Of a stretch of DNA of 64,000 nt, positions 28,527-37,646 are shown in pieces. Within the stretch, counting starts at the first letter, position 1; each line of letters opens with the position of its first letter. The stretch is from Paraburkholderia youngii (lineage in GTDB: Bacteria > Pseudomonadota > Gammaproteobacteria > Burkholderiales > Burkholderiaceae), in contig NZ_JAALDK010000001.1 in NCBI RefSeq assembly GCF_013366925.1, positions 1,433,089 to 1,497,088 on the forward strand. The letters run 5' to 3'. The position numbers and the translations under genes are program-made. The notes beneath the pieces are model-generated. The model had not been told where the DNA came from. It was given only the letters and a program-made list of their open reading frames with translations, and searched no databases.

Positions 28527-29025
28527 CTTCCAGGTTCCTTTGTCGGCATTATCGCCGGCTCAGGCCCCGAGCGTTCCACTTATCCGGCTGTCCGAATTTG
28601 CGCGGCCACCTCTTATCACCACATACGCCGGTAAGTATGTAGGCGTTCCCTCGGGCAGTTGGTTATTCGTGTTCGAAATCCCGCGCCCCTCTTGGTTATG
28701 CATTAGGATATTCGACAGTCCTGCGCTTCTCTGGGAGCACAGAGCGATCTATGAGTTGGCGGCGAAGGACTCCCCTCCAGACATACTCGTGACTGACAAC
28801 GTCCGTTTGCAGCACGCTCTCGTCAGTGCAGGCAGCACTTTCTCAAAGCCGGCCAAAGCATACATCGATAAAGCGCTGAGGGGATTCCCCGAAATACCAC
28901 GTTGTCTTCGGTCTCTCGAAGAGAGACTCAATGATCGAGAATTCCAAAGTCAAACTCTTGATGGAAAGAATGCTATGTTCGAGTCGTGGCGTACCCGATA
29001 CAACGAAAAACTTGCGTCCGGTTGA

Positions 29026-29653
29026 GATATTTGAACGGTTCTCGCCGCAACGTAGAACGCTCGCGATTCGGCCAGAGCCGACTTGGGGCGAGGTCACGTT
29101 CTGCGTCATCAGTGTTGCTTGCTGAGGTTGGCGGCGTCACGCCGCGGACGGAAGCTGTCGTGATCGATGAATTCACACTTTTGATCCGGCCGGTCCTCTA
29201 AAGGGCAGGAGCGCGGCCGCTCGGATCGACACAAAAAAAGAACCGTCGATAGTCGACCGCCTAGAATCACCGGTTCCAATGTCAGAAGTCTCCCCTGCAA
29301 GCGGTGCTAGATGCACCGCTGCGACAAGCAGACAGACCCAAAGCTATAGGATCGCCATTTCGATTCTTCGATTCATCGCGACAGATACTCACTACTCGCA
29401 GCTAGGTGCTCATCGCTGGGAAAGTGATATGCGTCACATCAAGGTTACCTGGAAGCAATTGTGCGGCATTGTAGCCTTATAGACTGAAATATGGGCGCTC
29501 CTGCTAGTCGAGTTCTTATAGCACACAGTTATGCGCATTGCATAAGGCAGTGCGCGCCTCTTCTAACCGGGCGGCTACACGTGACGTATGCGGAAAACAT
29601 TGCTGCGGCTGCAGCGAAAAGCACCGGATCTGCGGAACGCGGCCGGACCGATA
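29026..29653. other. Gap of about 630 bases without a gene
   Basis: No open frame with coding character was found on either strand. The only structured element is the hairpin at 29,233-29,277, which lies downstream of the P450 gene on the minus strand. Confidence 0.45.
29233..29277 (-). terminator. Probable terminator of the MFS-P450 operon
   Basis: On the minus strand GAACCG (29276-29271 with the preceding G) pairs with CGGTTC at 29245-29240 around an inner GTCGA/TCGAC dyad, followed by seven T residues (29239-29233). It lies about 375 bases after the P450 stop. The distance is long, so its assignment to that operon is likely but not certain. Confidence 0.55.
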
Positions 29654-31816
29654 TCAAAGATCCAGGACTAGCCAGTCTGTCATCGATTTCGAAACGCAAG
29701 GCGCTATCAAGCGGTTGCCCCTGCGCTCATTTGGAAGAAGAAACGAATCGCGATGGTCCGGCACCCCCTCCAACACCGTTGACAAACAAGAACCACAGGT
29801 GCCCTCGAAGCATGACGATGGAATCACTACTCCCGCTTCTGCACACGCATCGATAATTGACTGTCCCGGAACAACCGTCACCTCAAGGTTCGAGCGTTCC
29901 AGCCTCACAGTGAACGCCTCTAGCGCACCTTCAGCTGCTTGGCGCGCACCTGGCTTCGGCGCAAACCATTCGGTGTGAAACGATCGTCCAGCAGCTGTTG
30001 CTGCCGCTTCTAAATCAAGCAAAAATCCTTCCGAACCGCAGGCGTAAACCTCAGCATCGTCCCCGCTCTCTGTGAGCAACTCGGACAGGTTTGGCCGTCC
30101 AGTCTCAGACGTGAAGTGAACATGTGCTTCTGTTAAGGCAGCGATACGTTCGAGATAAGCAAGTTGATCGCCACTGCGCCCTACGTAGTCCAGCCGACAT
30201 GGTCGCCCCTGTCTTTGAGCGGCTTCAATCATTGGCAAGATTGGTGTGATACCAATCCCACTAGCGAAAAAGTGATAGCACTCAGCCGGTTTCAATTCGA
30301 AGTTATTCAAGGGCCAACGGACACGCACGGCGTCCCCCAACTTCATTCGATGGATGATATCGGAGCCACCCCGTCCGCCCACTTCGTGCAGTACGGCTAT
30401 TCGCCAACTGCTTCTATCCGCAAGATTTCCGGTCAGCGAGTAAGAACGGATGATGTCGCCAGGGAGAACGAGGTCAATATGAGCACCCGGCGTCCACTCT
30501 GGCAGTTCAGCGCCTGTCGCGGGACGCAGAGTAAGCTCGATGATCCGCTCAGCCAAGGGGCGAATGTCACTGACGGTCAACGCCATTTCCTTGTGGCCAG
30601 CCCGGACGCTGATTGTTGCCATATCGGCCGAACGCGCAACGAATCTTATGGGCAGCTTGGAGGGGCCCAAATGAGACCACGTACTGAATTCGGGTTCCCC
30701 TGTGAGTATGAAGTCGTCTGTCATCGACAACAACTCCTCAACAGCAACGCGTAGTTGCGCACGAGCCAATGACGCTCCGATGCACCGGTGAACCCCATAA
30801 CCGAATGCAATATGTGGGTTTGGCTTGCGGTCAAAATCCACAGTGTCGGCATCGGCAAACTTGGCGCCATCTCGGTTCGCGGCTGATACCATCAAGCCGA
30901 CCTTCGAACCTTTGGGAATGATCGTGCCTTCAACCTCGACGTCGCAGGTCGTCCTGCGCCCCACAAGCCGAACGGGTGTCCATGCCCGAAGAATCTCTTC
31001 GATCGCCTGGGGAATCAGTTTTGGCTCATTCCTCAGACGCTTCTGATCCTCAGGCGTCGACGCGAGATGGCGAATAATACTTCCAAGAGCGTTCGTTGTC
31101 GTGCCATGTCCCGCTTGGAGGAAGAGCCGGATAGTTCCCGCGACGTCCTCTTGCGTGAGTTTTCGACCACCGACAGTCTCATTCAATAACGAGCTGATTA
31201 CGTCATTAGAGTCGTAAGGAGTCTTTCGACGGGCGTTTATCACGCCGTCAATATACGTATAAATCTGGTCGTTCGCTTCTTTGTGGACAGCGACATCGCC
31301 AGCTGCGCCGGCGTCGATAATCCTGTTGATGATTGTCTTGATCGTATGAGCATCCTCAACTGAGATCCCGAGGAAGATGCACTGCACCTGGATCGGCATA
31401 AAAAAAGTGAAGGACTCGACTGCGTCGGTCTCTCCAATAGAAATGCACCGACCAAGTAAATCACGCGCGGCTCTTCGGATCACCGGCTCAAGCAGACGGA
31501 TGCGATCAGGCGTAAAGAACCTGTTTAGTAGATCTCGGAAATCCCCATGGATTGGCGGGTCGACTTCTGCGGGGGCTCGCGGCGGCCGGTCCGGACCGGT
31601 AGCCTCCGGGATAGGTGTTTTCTGAGCACTGGTGAAGGTTTCATAATCTTGCGCCGCCCTGGTGACGTCTTCGTAGCGAGTCAGCGCGTAAAAGCCACCA
31701 AATCGCTCGCTCCAAGCCACTGGGCATTTTTCACGAAGTTGAGCATGGATCTCCGTCGGATCACCATGATGTGCGGGATCAAGGGGGTCCCAATCGGGGG
31801 ATGGCGTACACGACAT
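29654..31816 (-). CDS. Self-sufficient cytochrome P450 fused to FMN/[2Fe-2S] reductase (CYP116B-like layout)
   Basis: A 720-residue single-chain monooxygenase. Residues about 1-395 are a P450: I-helix AGHGTTT (235-241), ExxR as EEILR (272-276), and haem loop FGYGVHRCIGA with Cys 345. Residues about 400-625 are a phthalate-dioxygenase-reductase module: FMN site RSYSLTG, NAD site ASGIGITPI, then YACGSEG and EWFAPK. Residues about 635-720 are a plant-type ferredoxin with Cys 669, 674, 677 and 707. Electrons pass NADH-FMN-FeS-haem in one protein. The ATG at 31816 follows TGGAGAAAAT; upstream starts are weaker. It is about 60 residues shorter than typical members. It lies 180 bases after an MFS importer gene on the same strand. 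The acid before the I-helix Thr is Gly. Confidence 0.92.
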   Translation of the reverse strand: MSCTPSPDWDPLDPAHHGDPTEIHAQLREKCPVAWSERFGGFYALTRYEDVTRAAQDYETFTSAQKTPIPEATGPDRPPRAPAEVDPPIHGDFRDLLNRFFTPDRIRLLEPVIRRAARDLLGRCISIGETDAVESFTFFMPIQVQCIFLGISVEDAHTIKTIINRIIDAGAAGDVAVHKEANDQIYTYIDGVINARRKTPYDSNDVISSLLNETVGGRKLTQEDVAGTIRLFLQAGHGTTTNALGSIIRHLASTPEDQKRLRNEPKLIPQAIEEILRAWTPVRLVGRRTTCDVEVEGTIIPKGSKVGLMVSAANRDGAKFADADTVDFDRKPNPHIAFGYGVHRCIGASLARAQLRVAVEELLSMTDDFILTGEPEFSTWSHLGPSKLPIRFVARSADMATISVRAGHKEMALTVSDIRPLAERIIELTLRPATGAELPEWTPGAHIDLVLPGDIIRSYSLTGNLADRSSWRIAVLHEVGGRGGSDIIHRMKLGDAVRVRWPLNNFELKPAECYHFFASGIGITPILPMIEAAQRQGRPCRLDYVGRSGDQLAYLERIAALTEAHVHFTSETGRPNLSELLTESGDDAEVYACGSEGFLLDLEAAATAAGRSFHTEWFAPKPGARQAAEGALEAFTVRLERSNLEVTVVPGQSIIDACAEAGVVIPSSCFEGTCGSCLSTVLEGVPDHRDSFLLPNERRGNRLIAPCVSKSMTDWLVLDL

Positions 31817-31995
31817 ATTTTCTCCAGCGAGGTCAAACATTTTGGTCAAAACCTACTGCACAACTTGCTTCGCGATCCGTCCTCAACAAGGCGATGGTGA
31901 AGTCTCCGTATCTCTACGCGTTCTTCCCCTGGCGTGGACTGACTTCCCCAAGCAATTACCCGAGCGTCTTTTGGACACTGTACGAAGAACTCACA

Positions 31996-33378
31996 TTACT
32001 TATGTCGAATTGGACTCAGAATTGCATCAGACGACGGCTCCGGCACTGCACTAGGGTCTAGAGCCTCCAAAGAGCGCTGGTTCGTCTCCACACCAGCCAA
32101 TGTCATGATCAGAGCCACCGCTACATACCCAGCAGCAAGGGCTCCGATGACGCCTCCAATTCCGTAGTTGTTGAACAGAGTGAGCACGATCGCGGGAGAC
32201 ACAATCAGTCCCGCCCTCCCAATTGACTGGGCCAACCCCGCTCCGCGGAAACGACACTCAGTCGGAAACAGCTCAGGACTACATCCGGAGGCCAAGATCA
32301 AAAAGGACGCGACCGCGGATACCAACAGGAACCCGCCTAATACAATCAATTCGTCGGAGTTGAGAAATGGATAGGCAGCACCAAAGCCCGCGCACACCAA
32401 GCCGAAGAGCACAAGCCCCCAACGCCGACCGATTCGATCTGCTATGCCTGCGCAGATGAGGGGCCCTGCAATCCAGCCGCCCATCATCGCCGCGTTGAAA
32501 CCAAGCGATCGCGTAACACTCATACCCTGCTGGACAAAGAAAGTCGGCATCCAACCCGAAAGCGTATACGAACCGAATAGACCGACAACCATAATCATAA
32601 TTGCGAGTGCCGTGCGTCGAATCATTGGACGCGAAAACAGAACCGCGACAGGGATGTACTTGGGCTCTGGTTGAGGAACAATGACAAACGGTCGCAGCGG
32701 TTCAAACAACTGCGCTTCGCTCTCGATGCGCTGCATGATCGCCTCGGCCTCGCCGCCGCGACCGATTCGCTCGAGCCATCGTGGTGACTCTGGCAGTTTG
32801 CGACGCTCCCACCACACCCACAGCGTGCCGATACCACCAATCAAGAACATTGGACGCCAGCCGAACTTAGGAATGATCAGCCAGCCGATGACAGATGTGA
32901 CGAATACACCAATTCCCGCGAACAAACCGAACCAGCCCAGATAGCGACCGCGCTGCGGGGGTGGCACGAACTCGGTTATCAAGCCCCAGCCCATTACGTA
33001 TTCGGCGCCCATGCCAAGTGCCATGATCCCGCGCATCACAATCATCCAGTGCATGGAAGGAGCGAACGCAGAAGCCACAGCCATGCAACCAAAGATCAAC
33101 AGATTGAATTGATACGCGAAACGTCTACCGAAACGGTCACTCAACCAGCCCGCACCCGCCGCGCCGATAGTCAACCCAGCGAAGGTAACAGACATGAATA
33201 GAGAATTGAGTTCGAGAGTCGACCAACCACTCTTAAGCAACGCTGCGAGAACTGAGGACGACAACGTGTTGTCGAATGAGTCAAAAAATACACCCATGCT
33301 GACGAGCCATAAAACGCGCCGATGAAACGGTCCAATTGAAAGGCGATCCAGTCGGGCACCTGCGTTCACACTGTTCAT
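31996..33378 (-). CDS. MFS transporter, probable organic-acid or aromatic-compound importer
   Basis: A 460-residue 12-segment MFS protein. Motif A reads GWLSDRFGRRFAYQ, the first helix contains MGVFFDSFDNTLSSSVLAAL (the DxxDxxxxxxxL pattern of acid symporters), and the central loop (LPESPRWLERIGRGGEAEAI) is typical of the sugar/AAHS-like porters. It probably brings in the P450 substrate by proton symport; that is inferred from its place directly before the P450 gene on the same strand. The start at 33378 has no strong ribosome site; MNSVNAGARLDRL fits family starts. Confidence 0.85.
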   Translation of the reverse strand: MNSVNAGARLDRLSIGPFHRRVLWLVSMGVFFDSFDNTLSSSVLAALLKSGWSTLELNSLFMSVTFAGLTIGAAGAGWLSDRFGRRFAYQFNLLIFGCMAVASAFAPSMHWMIVMRGIMALGMGAEYVMGWGLITEFVPPPQRGRYLGWFGLFAGIGVFVTSVIGWLIIPKFGWRPMFLIGGIGTLWVWWERRKLPESPRWLERIGRGGEAEAIMQRIESEAQLFEPLRPFVIVPQPEPKYIPVAVLFSRPMIRRTALAIMIMVVGLFGSYTLSGWMPTFFVQQGMSVTRSLGFNAAMMGGWIAGPLICAGIADRIGRRWGLVLFGLVCAGFGAAYPFLNSDELIVLGGFLLVSAVASFLILASGCSPELFPTECRFRGAGLAQSIGRAGLIVSPAIVLTLFNNYGIGGVIGALAAGYVAVALIMTLAGVETNQRSLEALDPSAVPEPSSDAILSPIRHK

Positions 33379-34080
33379 CCGTAAGCTCCCAAAATATTCG
33401 GAGATCTGTCATAGGTATTTAGACGAAACCCGAAATCGACGGCGAATCTCACTCCGTCGCACATAAGTTGATTTATCGAGCTTGCGTGTGCCGATGCCAC
33501 CCTGCAATAGACCGGAATCTGTTGAAATGATCGACTTTCATGTATCTGTCTCCTTAATCCGCAACATGAAGTTGCTTGGTATTGTCTCGAACTGCGATCC
33601 GGCTAGATTACGGAAATGATGGAACACCTACTATTGAAACCAATAGAACCATCATATCCGTCACCTCAATTGGGCCCAACGTGTATGCTTACCCCAATAT
33701 GACTGCAGGTTATGAGAAGTATCGCGATTCGGCGCGCTTTTGGGCTTTCGGTACTGACACTTCGCTTTCCGCCCGTCTCCCTGCCGTTCCTAGAACTCCG
33801 GTATCCGCTCGTAGCCGTGCCGGATTCCCAGGAACGCCATCAGCCTGCTTGATTGATGTCAGCGGCGCTGTCGTATGAATTCTTGGCTCGCGGGGCCCTA
33901 GACTCCTTCGTTGCCGCGTCTGAGAACCGTATTCTCGCGGCCCAAGCCGCTCGCTGATGATTTCAAGGAGCGCGATACGTGCGCAAGGTGGACGGATGTG
34001 CAGTTGCCCGACTCGACAACGCCTCTACTGCCTGAAGTTCTCGTCTAAAAACAAGAATGTCGAATGTCTGCCGAAAAAAT
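33379..34080. other. Gap of about 700 bases between MFS and DUF1330 genes
   Basis: No convincing gene. One 100-codon frame (33,576-33,878, plus) needs a TTG start and lacks protein-family features. AT-rich tracts near 33,380-33,560 may contain the promoter of the MFS-P450 operon. A worn gene is possible but I could not identify one. Confidence 0.4.
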
Positions 34081-34371
34081 TCAGTTTGCCTCGATGATGC
34101 GGATGTCGCGCTCCGCACCATCGCCCAATGCCTTGAGAGCTGCCTGATACGCACTCCCGTCGTGCGTAGCAATTGCCTGCTCCAGACTGTCGAACTCGAT
34201 TACGATTGTGCGTTCTTGCAATCCTTGCTCATATACTTGCGCAGGGATGCCGCGCGCGAGAAAGCGGCCACCCCCGCTCTGAATGGCCGCGCCCGCGAAT
34301 TTCCCATAAGCCGCAAGGGCGTCGGCGTTCTTGATAGCCCGGTACGCAGCAATCCAATAAACCTTCGACAT
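34081..34371 (-). CDS. DUF1330 family protein
   Basis: A 96-residue ferredoxin-fold alpha/beta barrel protein. Family marks are KVYWIAAYRAIKNADALAAYGKFA, then GGRFLARG and VIEFDSLEQAIA with a C-terminal RDIRIIE. Members dimerise like Dabb and NIPSNAP proteins and often accompany catabolic genes; their chemistry is mostly unknown. It lies upstream of the MFS-P450 pair on the same strand, 700 bases away, so it is likely part of the same regulon but not certainly the same transcript. Confidence 0.85.
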   Translation of the reverse strand: MSKVYWIAAYRAIKNADALAAYGKFAGAAIQSGGGRFLARGIPAQVYEQGLQERTIVIEFDSLEQAIATHDGSAYQAALKALGDGAERDIRIIEAN

Positions 34372-35390
34372 AACACCTCCAATTGCACAGTGCGTTCCAC
34401 ACTGAAAGTTAGAATTTGTCCGTTTCAGTCGCGCACTTTGTTTGGTGAATAGCGACTGAAATCCTCCATGATCTCGGGAGCGCTTTGCCTTTTCTGTCGA
34501 AGAGCTCAGCTTTCTTCAACCCTTGGCTTTTGCGAGTTTAACGATTGATTCCGCTGTCGCGTCAGTCATCGATTAGTTTCATTAAAAAAACATTTAGATC
34601 GTTTACCAGACAAATACGCCAGATTTGCCTCATCCCATTACCATGATCAGCAACGGACAGGGGGCGGTCAAGGCTTGCCTACGCAGTAATAACCTTAAGT
34701 TATATCGGCTGCCGCCCTAGTCTAGTTAAGGGCAAAACGGAAACCTAGACTTACGGCAAGCAGTGAGGATGTCTCGCACCCAAATGCGAACAGCGGGCGG
34801 AAGCAAATGAAGCGACAAACTTGATTCGCGGGATGGAGAAAGCATGCGCGAGGCGTCCTGACGCAGAAGTTCCTGTTGACCGGAGACGTTGGCACGACCG
34901 ACAACTGCGTGCTCGACGCCGGTTAGTCAGGCGCCGGCAGTTGGCAAGCACCGCCGACGAGGATAAGCATGACGGTTTTGATGGGATTTCAAAGAAATCA
35001 CCGAAAAACCCAATAACCAAAAACGTCGCTACTGGGATTTGATTTTTATTAATCCAACGAGCCCCGTATGGGACTTCCCGATTCGCAGTCGGGCGATTAA
35101 CACAAACTGCTCGGAACTTGTTACAGAGAAAGACACTAAATTTTGGTTTTTCCGGATGCTGACTAGTTCAAAATGAGCGACCTGGCCTGCAACAAACGAC
35201 GGAAATTGATGTAACTTTTAACGGGCTAATTGTTTACGGTCTAAAATGAATACAGACTGTGGTGTCCATGTTAGCTTAAAGCGAATGTGAGCCCATCAAG
35301 ATTTCCGTATTGAAAACAGACCGCGCTGCTACTAATTGTCTTGTCGACATTCTAGTTTCGAATACTTCTTAAGACTCCGGGAGCAATTGC
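34372..35390. other. Decayed gap of about 1 kb
   Basis: Low GC with stops in every frame. Short protein-like pieces appear near 34,810-34,940 in two different plus frames (NLIRGMEKACARRPDAEVP and FLLTGDVGTTDNCVLDAG), suggesting a gene broken by frameshifts; no family could be named. The last 60 bases hold the promoter and ribosome site (GGGAGC) of the FAA-hydrolase gene. Confidence 0.45.
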
Positions 35391-36251
35391 ATGAAACTCG
35401 CCCGCTTTTCGTTGGGGAAGACTGAACGGTTCGGGATCGTCGACTTGGAAAAGTCCGTCATTCGGCCGTTCGATGTCTCAGTGCAGAACGTGGTTCAGAT
35501 CATCGCTCAGACTGCGGAGCTGTTGTCCGCGGCCGCCAAGGGCGAAGAAATCCCACTCGACCAAATCAAGCTGCTTGCGCCGATTATTCCTCGTCGCAAC
35601 ATCTTCTGTGTCGGGAAAAATTACCGTGAGCATGCGAAGGAGTTCGCAGGCAGCGGTTACGAAGCCGGCGCGGTTAAGGGAGCCGAAATCGACGAATATC
35701 CTGCGGTTTTTAGCAAGCCTCCGTCAACAATTGTCGGGAACGGAGACGCCGTGCAACTGCATTCGCATGTCACCCACTGCGTCGATTACGAGGCGGAACT
35801 TGCTATCGTTATCGGCAAGGGCGGTAGTGACATCGCGGCTGCGAATGCAATGGATCATGTTTGGGGTTACACCATTATCAACGATGTGACTGCTCGCGAC
35901 CGTCAGCGACAGCACAAACAGTGGTTTCTTGGTAAATCGCTCGACACTTTCTGTCCTATGGGGCCATGGGTCACTACGGCCGATGAGGTGAAATCTGACG
36001 GACTTGACGTCAAATGCTGGGTCAACGGTGACCTTCGTCAGGACGCGAACACGCGAGATCTGATTTTCCCCATACCGGCTCTCATTGCCACAATCTCGGC
36101 TGGGCTGGCGCTGGAGCCCGGCGACGTCATCGCGACTGGCACCCCTGCAGGCGTTGGCATAGGGTTTAATCCGCCCCGATTCTTGAAGGCGGGTGACGAG
36201 GTTAAAATCTCTATTACGGGTCTGGGGACGCTCACGAATCGCTTCGTCTAG
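35391..36251 (+). CDS. Fumarylacetoacetate hydrolase (FAA) family protein
   Basis: A 286-residue enzyme. Residues 1-70 are the small N-terminal domain; the catalytic domain starts near IFCVGKNYREHAKE. Metal-binding residues of the fold are visible: Glu-x-Glu in DYEAELAIVIGKG and Asp in NDVTARDRQRQ, with a KSLDTFCPMGPW loop and the TGTPAGVG turn. The family hydrolyses or decarboxylates diketo or acylpyruvate-type acids with Mg2+ or Mn2+. It heads a plus-strand group with a LysR gene and an NAD dehydrogenase. The substrate is not known; a C-C cleavage or decarboxylation step in ring or sugar-acid catabolism is likely. Confidence 0.9.
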   Translation: MKLARFSLGKTERFGIVDLEKSVIRPFDVSVQNVVQIIAQTAELLSAAAKGEEIPLDQIKLLAPIIPRRNIFCVGKNYREHAKEFAGSGYEAGAVKGAEIDEYPAVFSKPPSTIVGNGDAVQLHSHVTHCVDYEAELAIVIGKGGSDIAAANAMDHVWGYTIINDVTARDRQRQHKQWFLGKSLDTFCPMGPWVTTADEVKSDGLDVKCWVNGDLRQDANTRDLIFPIPALIATISAGLALEPGDVIATGTPAGVGIGFNPPRFLKAGDEVKISITGLGTLTNRFV

Positions 36252-36462
36252 GCGTTCGACAGGCTTAGGGGTTACGCTAGTTTGGCGCTCCGACCAGCTT
36301 AGGGCGCCGGTGGCTACAACGGTCGGCTAAATCTTGACTACCCGCGAACTTGAACAAGACGACTGACAACCTCTCAGTTCCGGTCGTTTTTAACGAAGGA
36401 CGTCTGCGAAGCAACTCGCATTACTCCGATTATCTGATATCACGGATAGACAGAGATATGCC

Positions 36463-37461
36463 ATGACGATAGCAGCCATGCCTGATCGCGCGAAGATCAC
36501 CCCACAAAGCGAATCTGAAAATGGAGCGAGCGCGGCGCTCCCTGGACTAGCCATGGACCCGCGCAAGCTCCTGTATATGGTGACGGCCATCGAACAGGGA
36601 AGCCTCTCCAAAGCGGCCAAAAAGTTGTCCATTTCGCAACCTGCGCTAACCAAGTCAATGGACCGCCTGGAACACGAACTGGGAATGCAACTGCTGACCC
36701 GGACACCAACAGGAATTATTCCGACTCCCCTCGGCGAACTCGTCTATTCTCATGCCAAGCTCATCCGAGATGAGATTGATCTCGCCGAAACGCGGCTTCG
36801 GGCTGACTCTGCAGCAACTAACGTCGTAACGGTCGGCACGTTACCGAGTATTGCGAGCCGGGTGCTCCCTCTTGCGGTCGCTCGCTGGAAAGCGCAGGTT
36901 CCCAATGTAATGTTGCGCGTCATCGAAAGACGCCAGGTCGATCTGTTGCTGGGGCTCTTCCGCCGCGAGTTTGATTTCGTCATCGCACAGACTGAGTTTT
37001 TCGACATCTTTCCTGAAGGGCTTAAGCAGCGCGTACTTTTTCGCGACCGCCTCTGCGTTTTCGCACGACCTGATCACTACCTATTTGGGTTAGTAGAACC
37101 GTCGTGGGCTGACCTCGCGCGATTTCCGTGGGTGAGTCCGATGATCGGATGGCATCAGCGAGCCGTATTCGAGAAGCTTGTCGAGGCCGAAGGGGTGCCC
37201 CCGCCGCAACAGTTTATCGAGTGCGGGTCAATTGAATTCACCAAAACCTTGGTCGCGGAGAGTGATCACCTGGCCCTCTTGCCCGCACACTCCACGATCG
37301 TCGAAGTGAAGGAAGGGTCTATCAAGGTTTTGCCCATCACCTTTCCAGCATTGAAACGAAACATCGCGGTGATTTTTCGGGAAACGGCGCCGCTCAATGA
37401 CATGCATCGTGACTTCATCGCTCATCTTGAGGCAGTGGGAAAAGAGCTTTGTACAGAATGA
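36463..37461 (+). CDS. LysR-family transcriptional regulator (first copy)
   Basis: Up to 332 residues; about 302 if it starts at the internal ATG at 36553 (MDPRKLLYMVTAIEQGSLSK), which fits usual LysR length. The HTH reads SLSKAAKKLSISQPALTKSM, with the LE..LG..L dimer helix after it. The effector domain (about 120-325) starts VVTVGTLPSIASRVLPLAVA. It lies between the FAA-hydrolase and dehydrogenase genes on the same strand and could control them or the P450 operon; LysR targets are usually next door. The ligand is unknown. Confidence 0.88.
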   Translation: MTIAAMPDRAKITPQSESENGASAALPGLAMDPRKLLYMVTAIEQGSLSKAAKKLSISQPALTKSMDRLEHELGMQLLTRTPTGIIPTPLGELVYSHAKLIRDEIDLAETRLRADSAATNVVTVGTLPSIASRVLPLAVARWKAQVPNVMLRVIERRQVDLLLGLFRREFDFVIAQTEFFDIFPEGLKQRVLFRDRLCVFARPDHYLFGLVEPSWADLARFPWVSPMIGWHQRAVFEKLVEAEGVPPPQQFIECGSIEFTKTLVAESDHLALLPAHSTIVEVKEGSIKVLPITFPALKRNIAVIFRETAPLNDMHRDFIAHLEAVGKELCTE

Positions 37462-37646
37462 GCAGTCGGAAATTCCCGGTGCTCATGAGACCAATCTGCA
37501 AGAGCTCGCTCAAGTCGTGAACCGCCGTTCGCGCATTTATCAAGCGCTCCTAGAGAGATTGCGCTCGGGGCTTTGCGCACGATTCCTGATGGCGTTGGTA
37601 CCGCGAATTACGAATTCGAATTGAAATTTAGATAGTGGAGACGAAA

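Larger units (their letters stand above)
27347..28596 (-). mobile_element. IS3-family insertion sequence, about 1.25 kb
   Basis: The outermost inverted repeat is TTCGGACAG (27347-27355) against CTGTCCGAA (28588-28596). A second, inner pair is ATAAGTGGAACG (27369-27380) against CGTTCCACTTAT (28572-28583). It encodes orfA and orfB on the minus strand with a canonical slippery heptamer, so it looks able to move. No 3-4 base target duplication is seen (flanks CTCG and TTTG), suggesting later deletion or recombination at an end. The subgroup was not determined. Confidence 0.85.
27262..29025 (+). pseudogene. Small gene of unknown function split by the IS3 element
   Basis: The 5' part (27262-27346) has an excellent ribosome site (GGAGGAGCAAATG) and reads MVHLPYTELEFADFSGDTRI, then WFIEVASL before the IS. 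The 3' part (28597-29025, same strand) stays open to a TGA: FARPPLITTYAGKYVGVPSG, then CIRIFDSPALLWEHRAIYEL and ERLNDREFQSQTLDGKNAMF near the end. Joined, it would be about 170 residues. It matches no family I recognise. Restoring the frame across the IS requires a one- or two-base adjustment, so small changes accompanied insertion. That both parts are one gene is inference from position, strand and protein-like composition. Confidence 0.5.

Noticed and set aside
27709..28596. Long plus-strand frame across the IS3 element
   Set aside because: The part inside the element is antisense to orfA and orfB. Only its tail right of the element (after 28,596) was kept, as part of the split gene.
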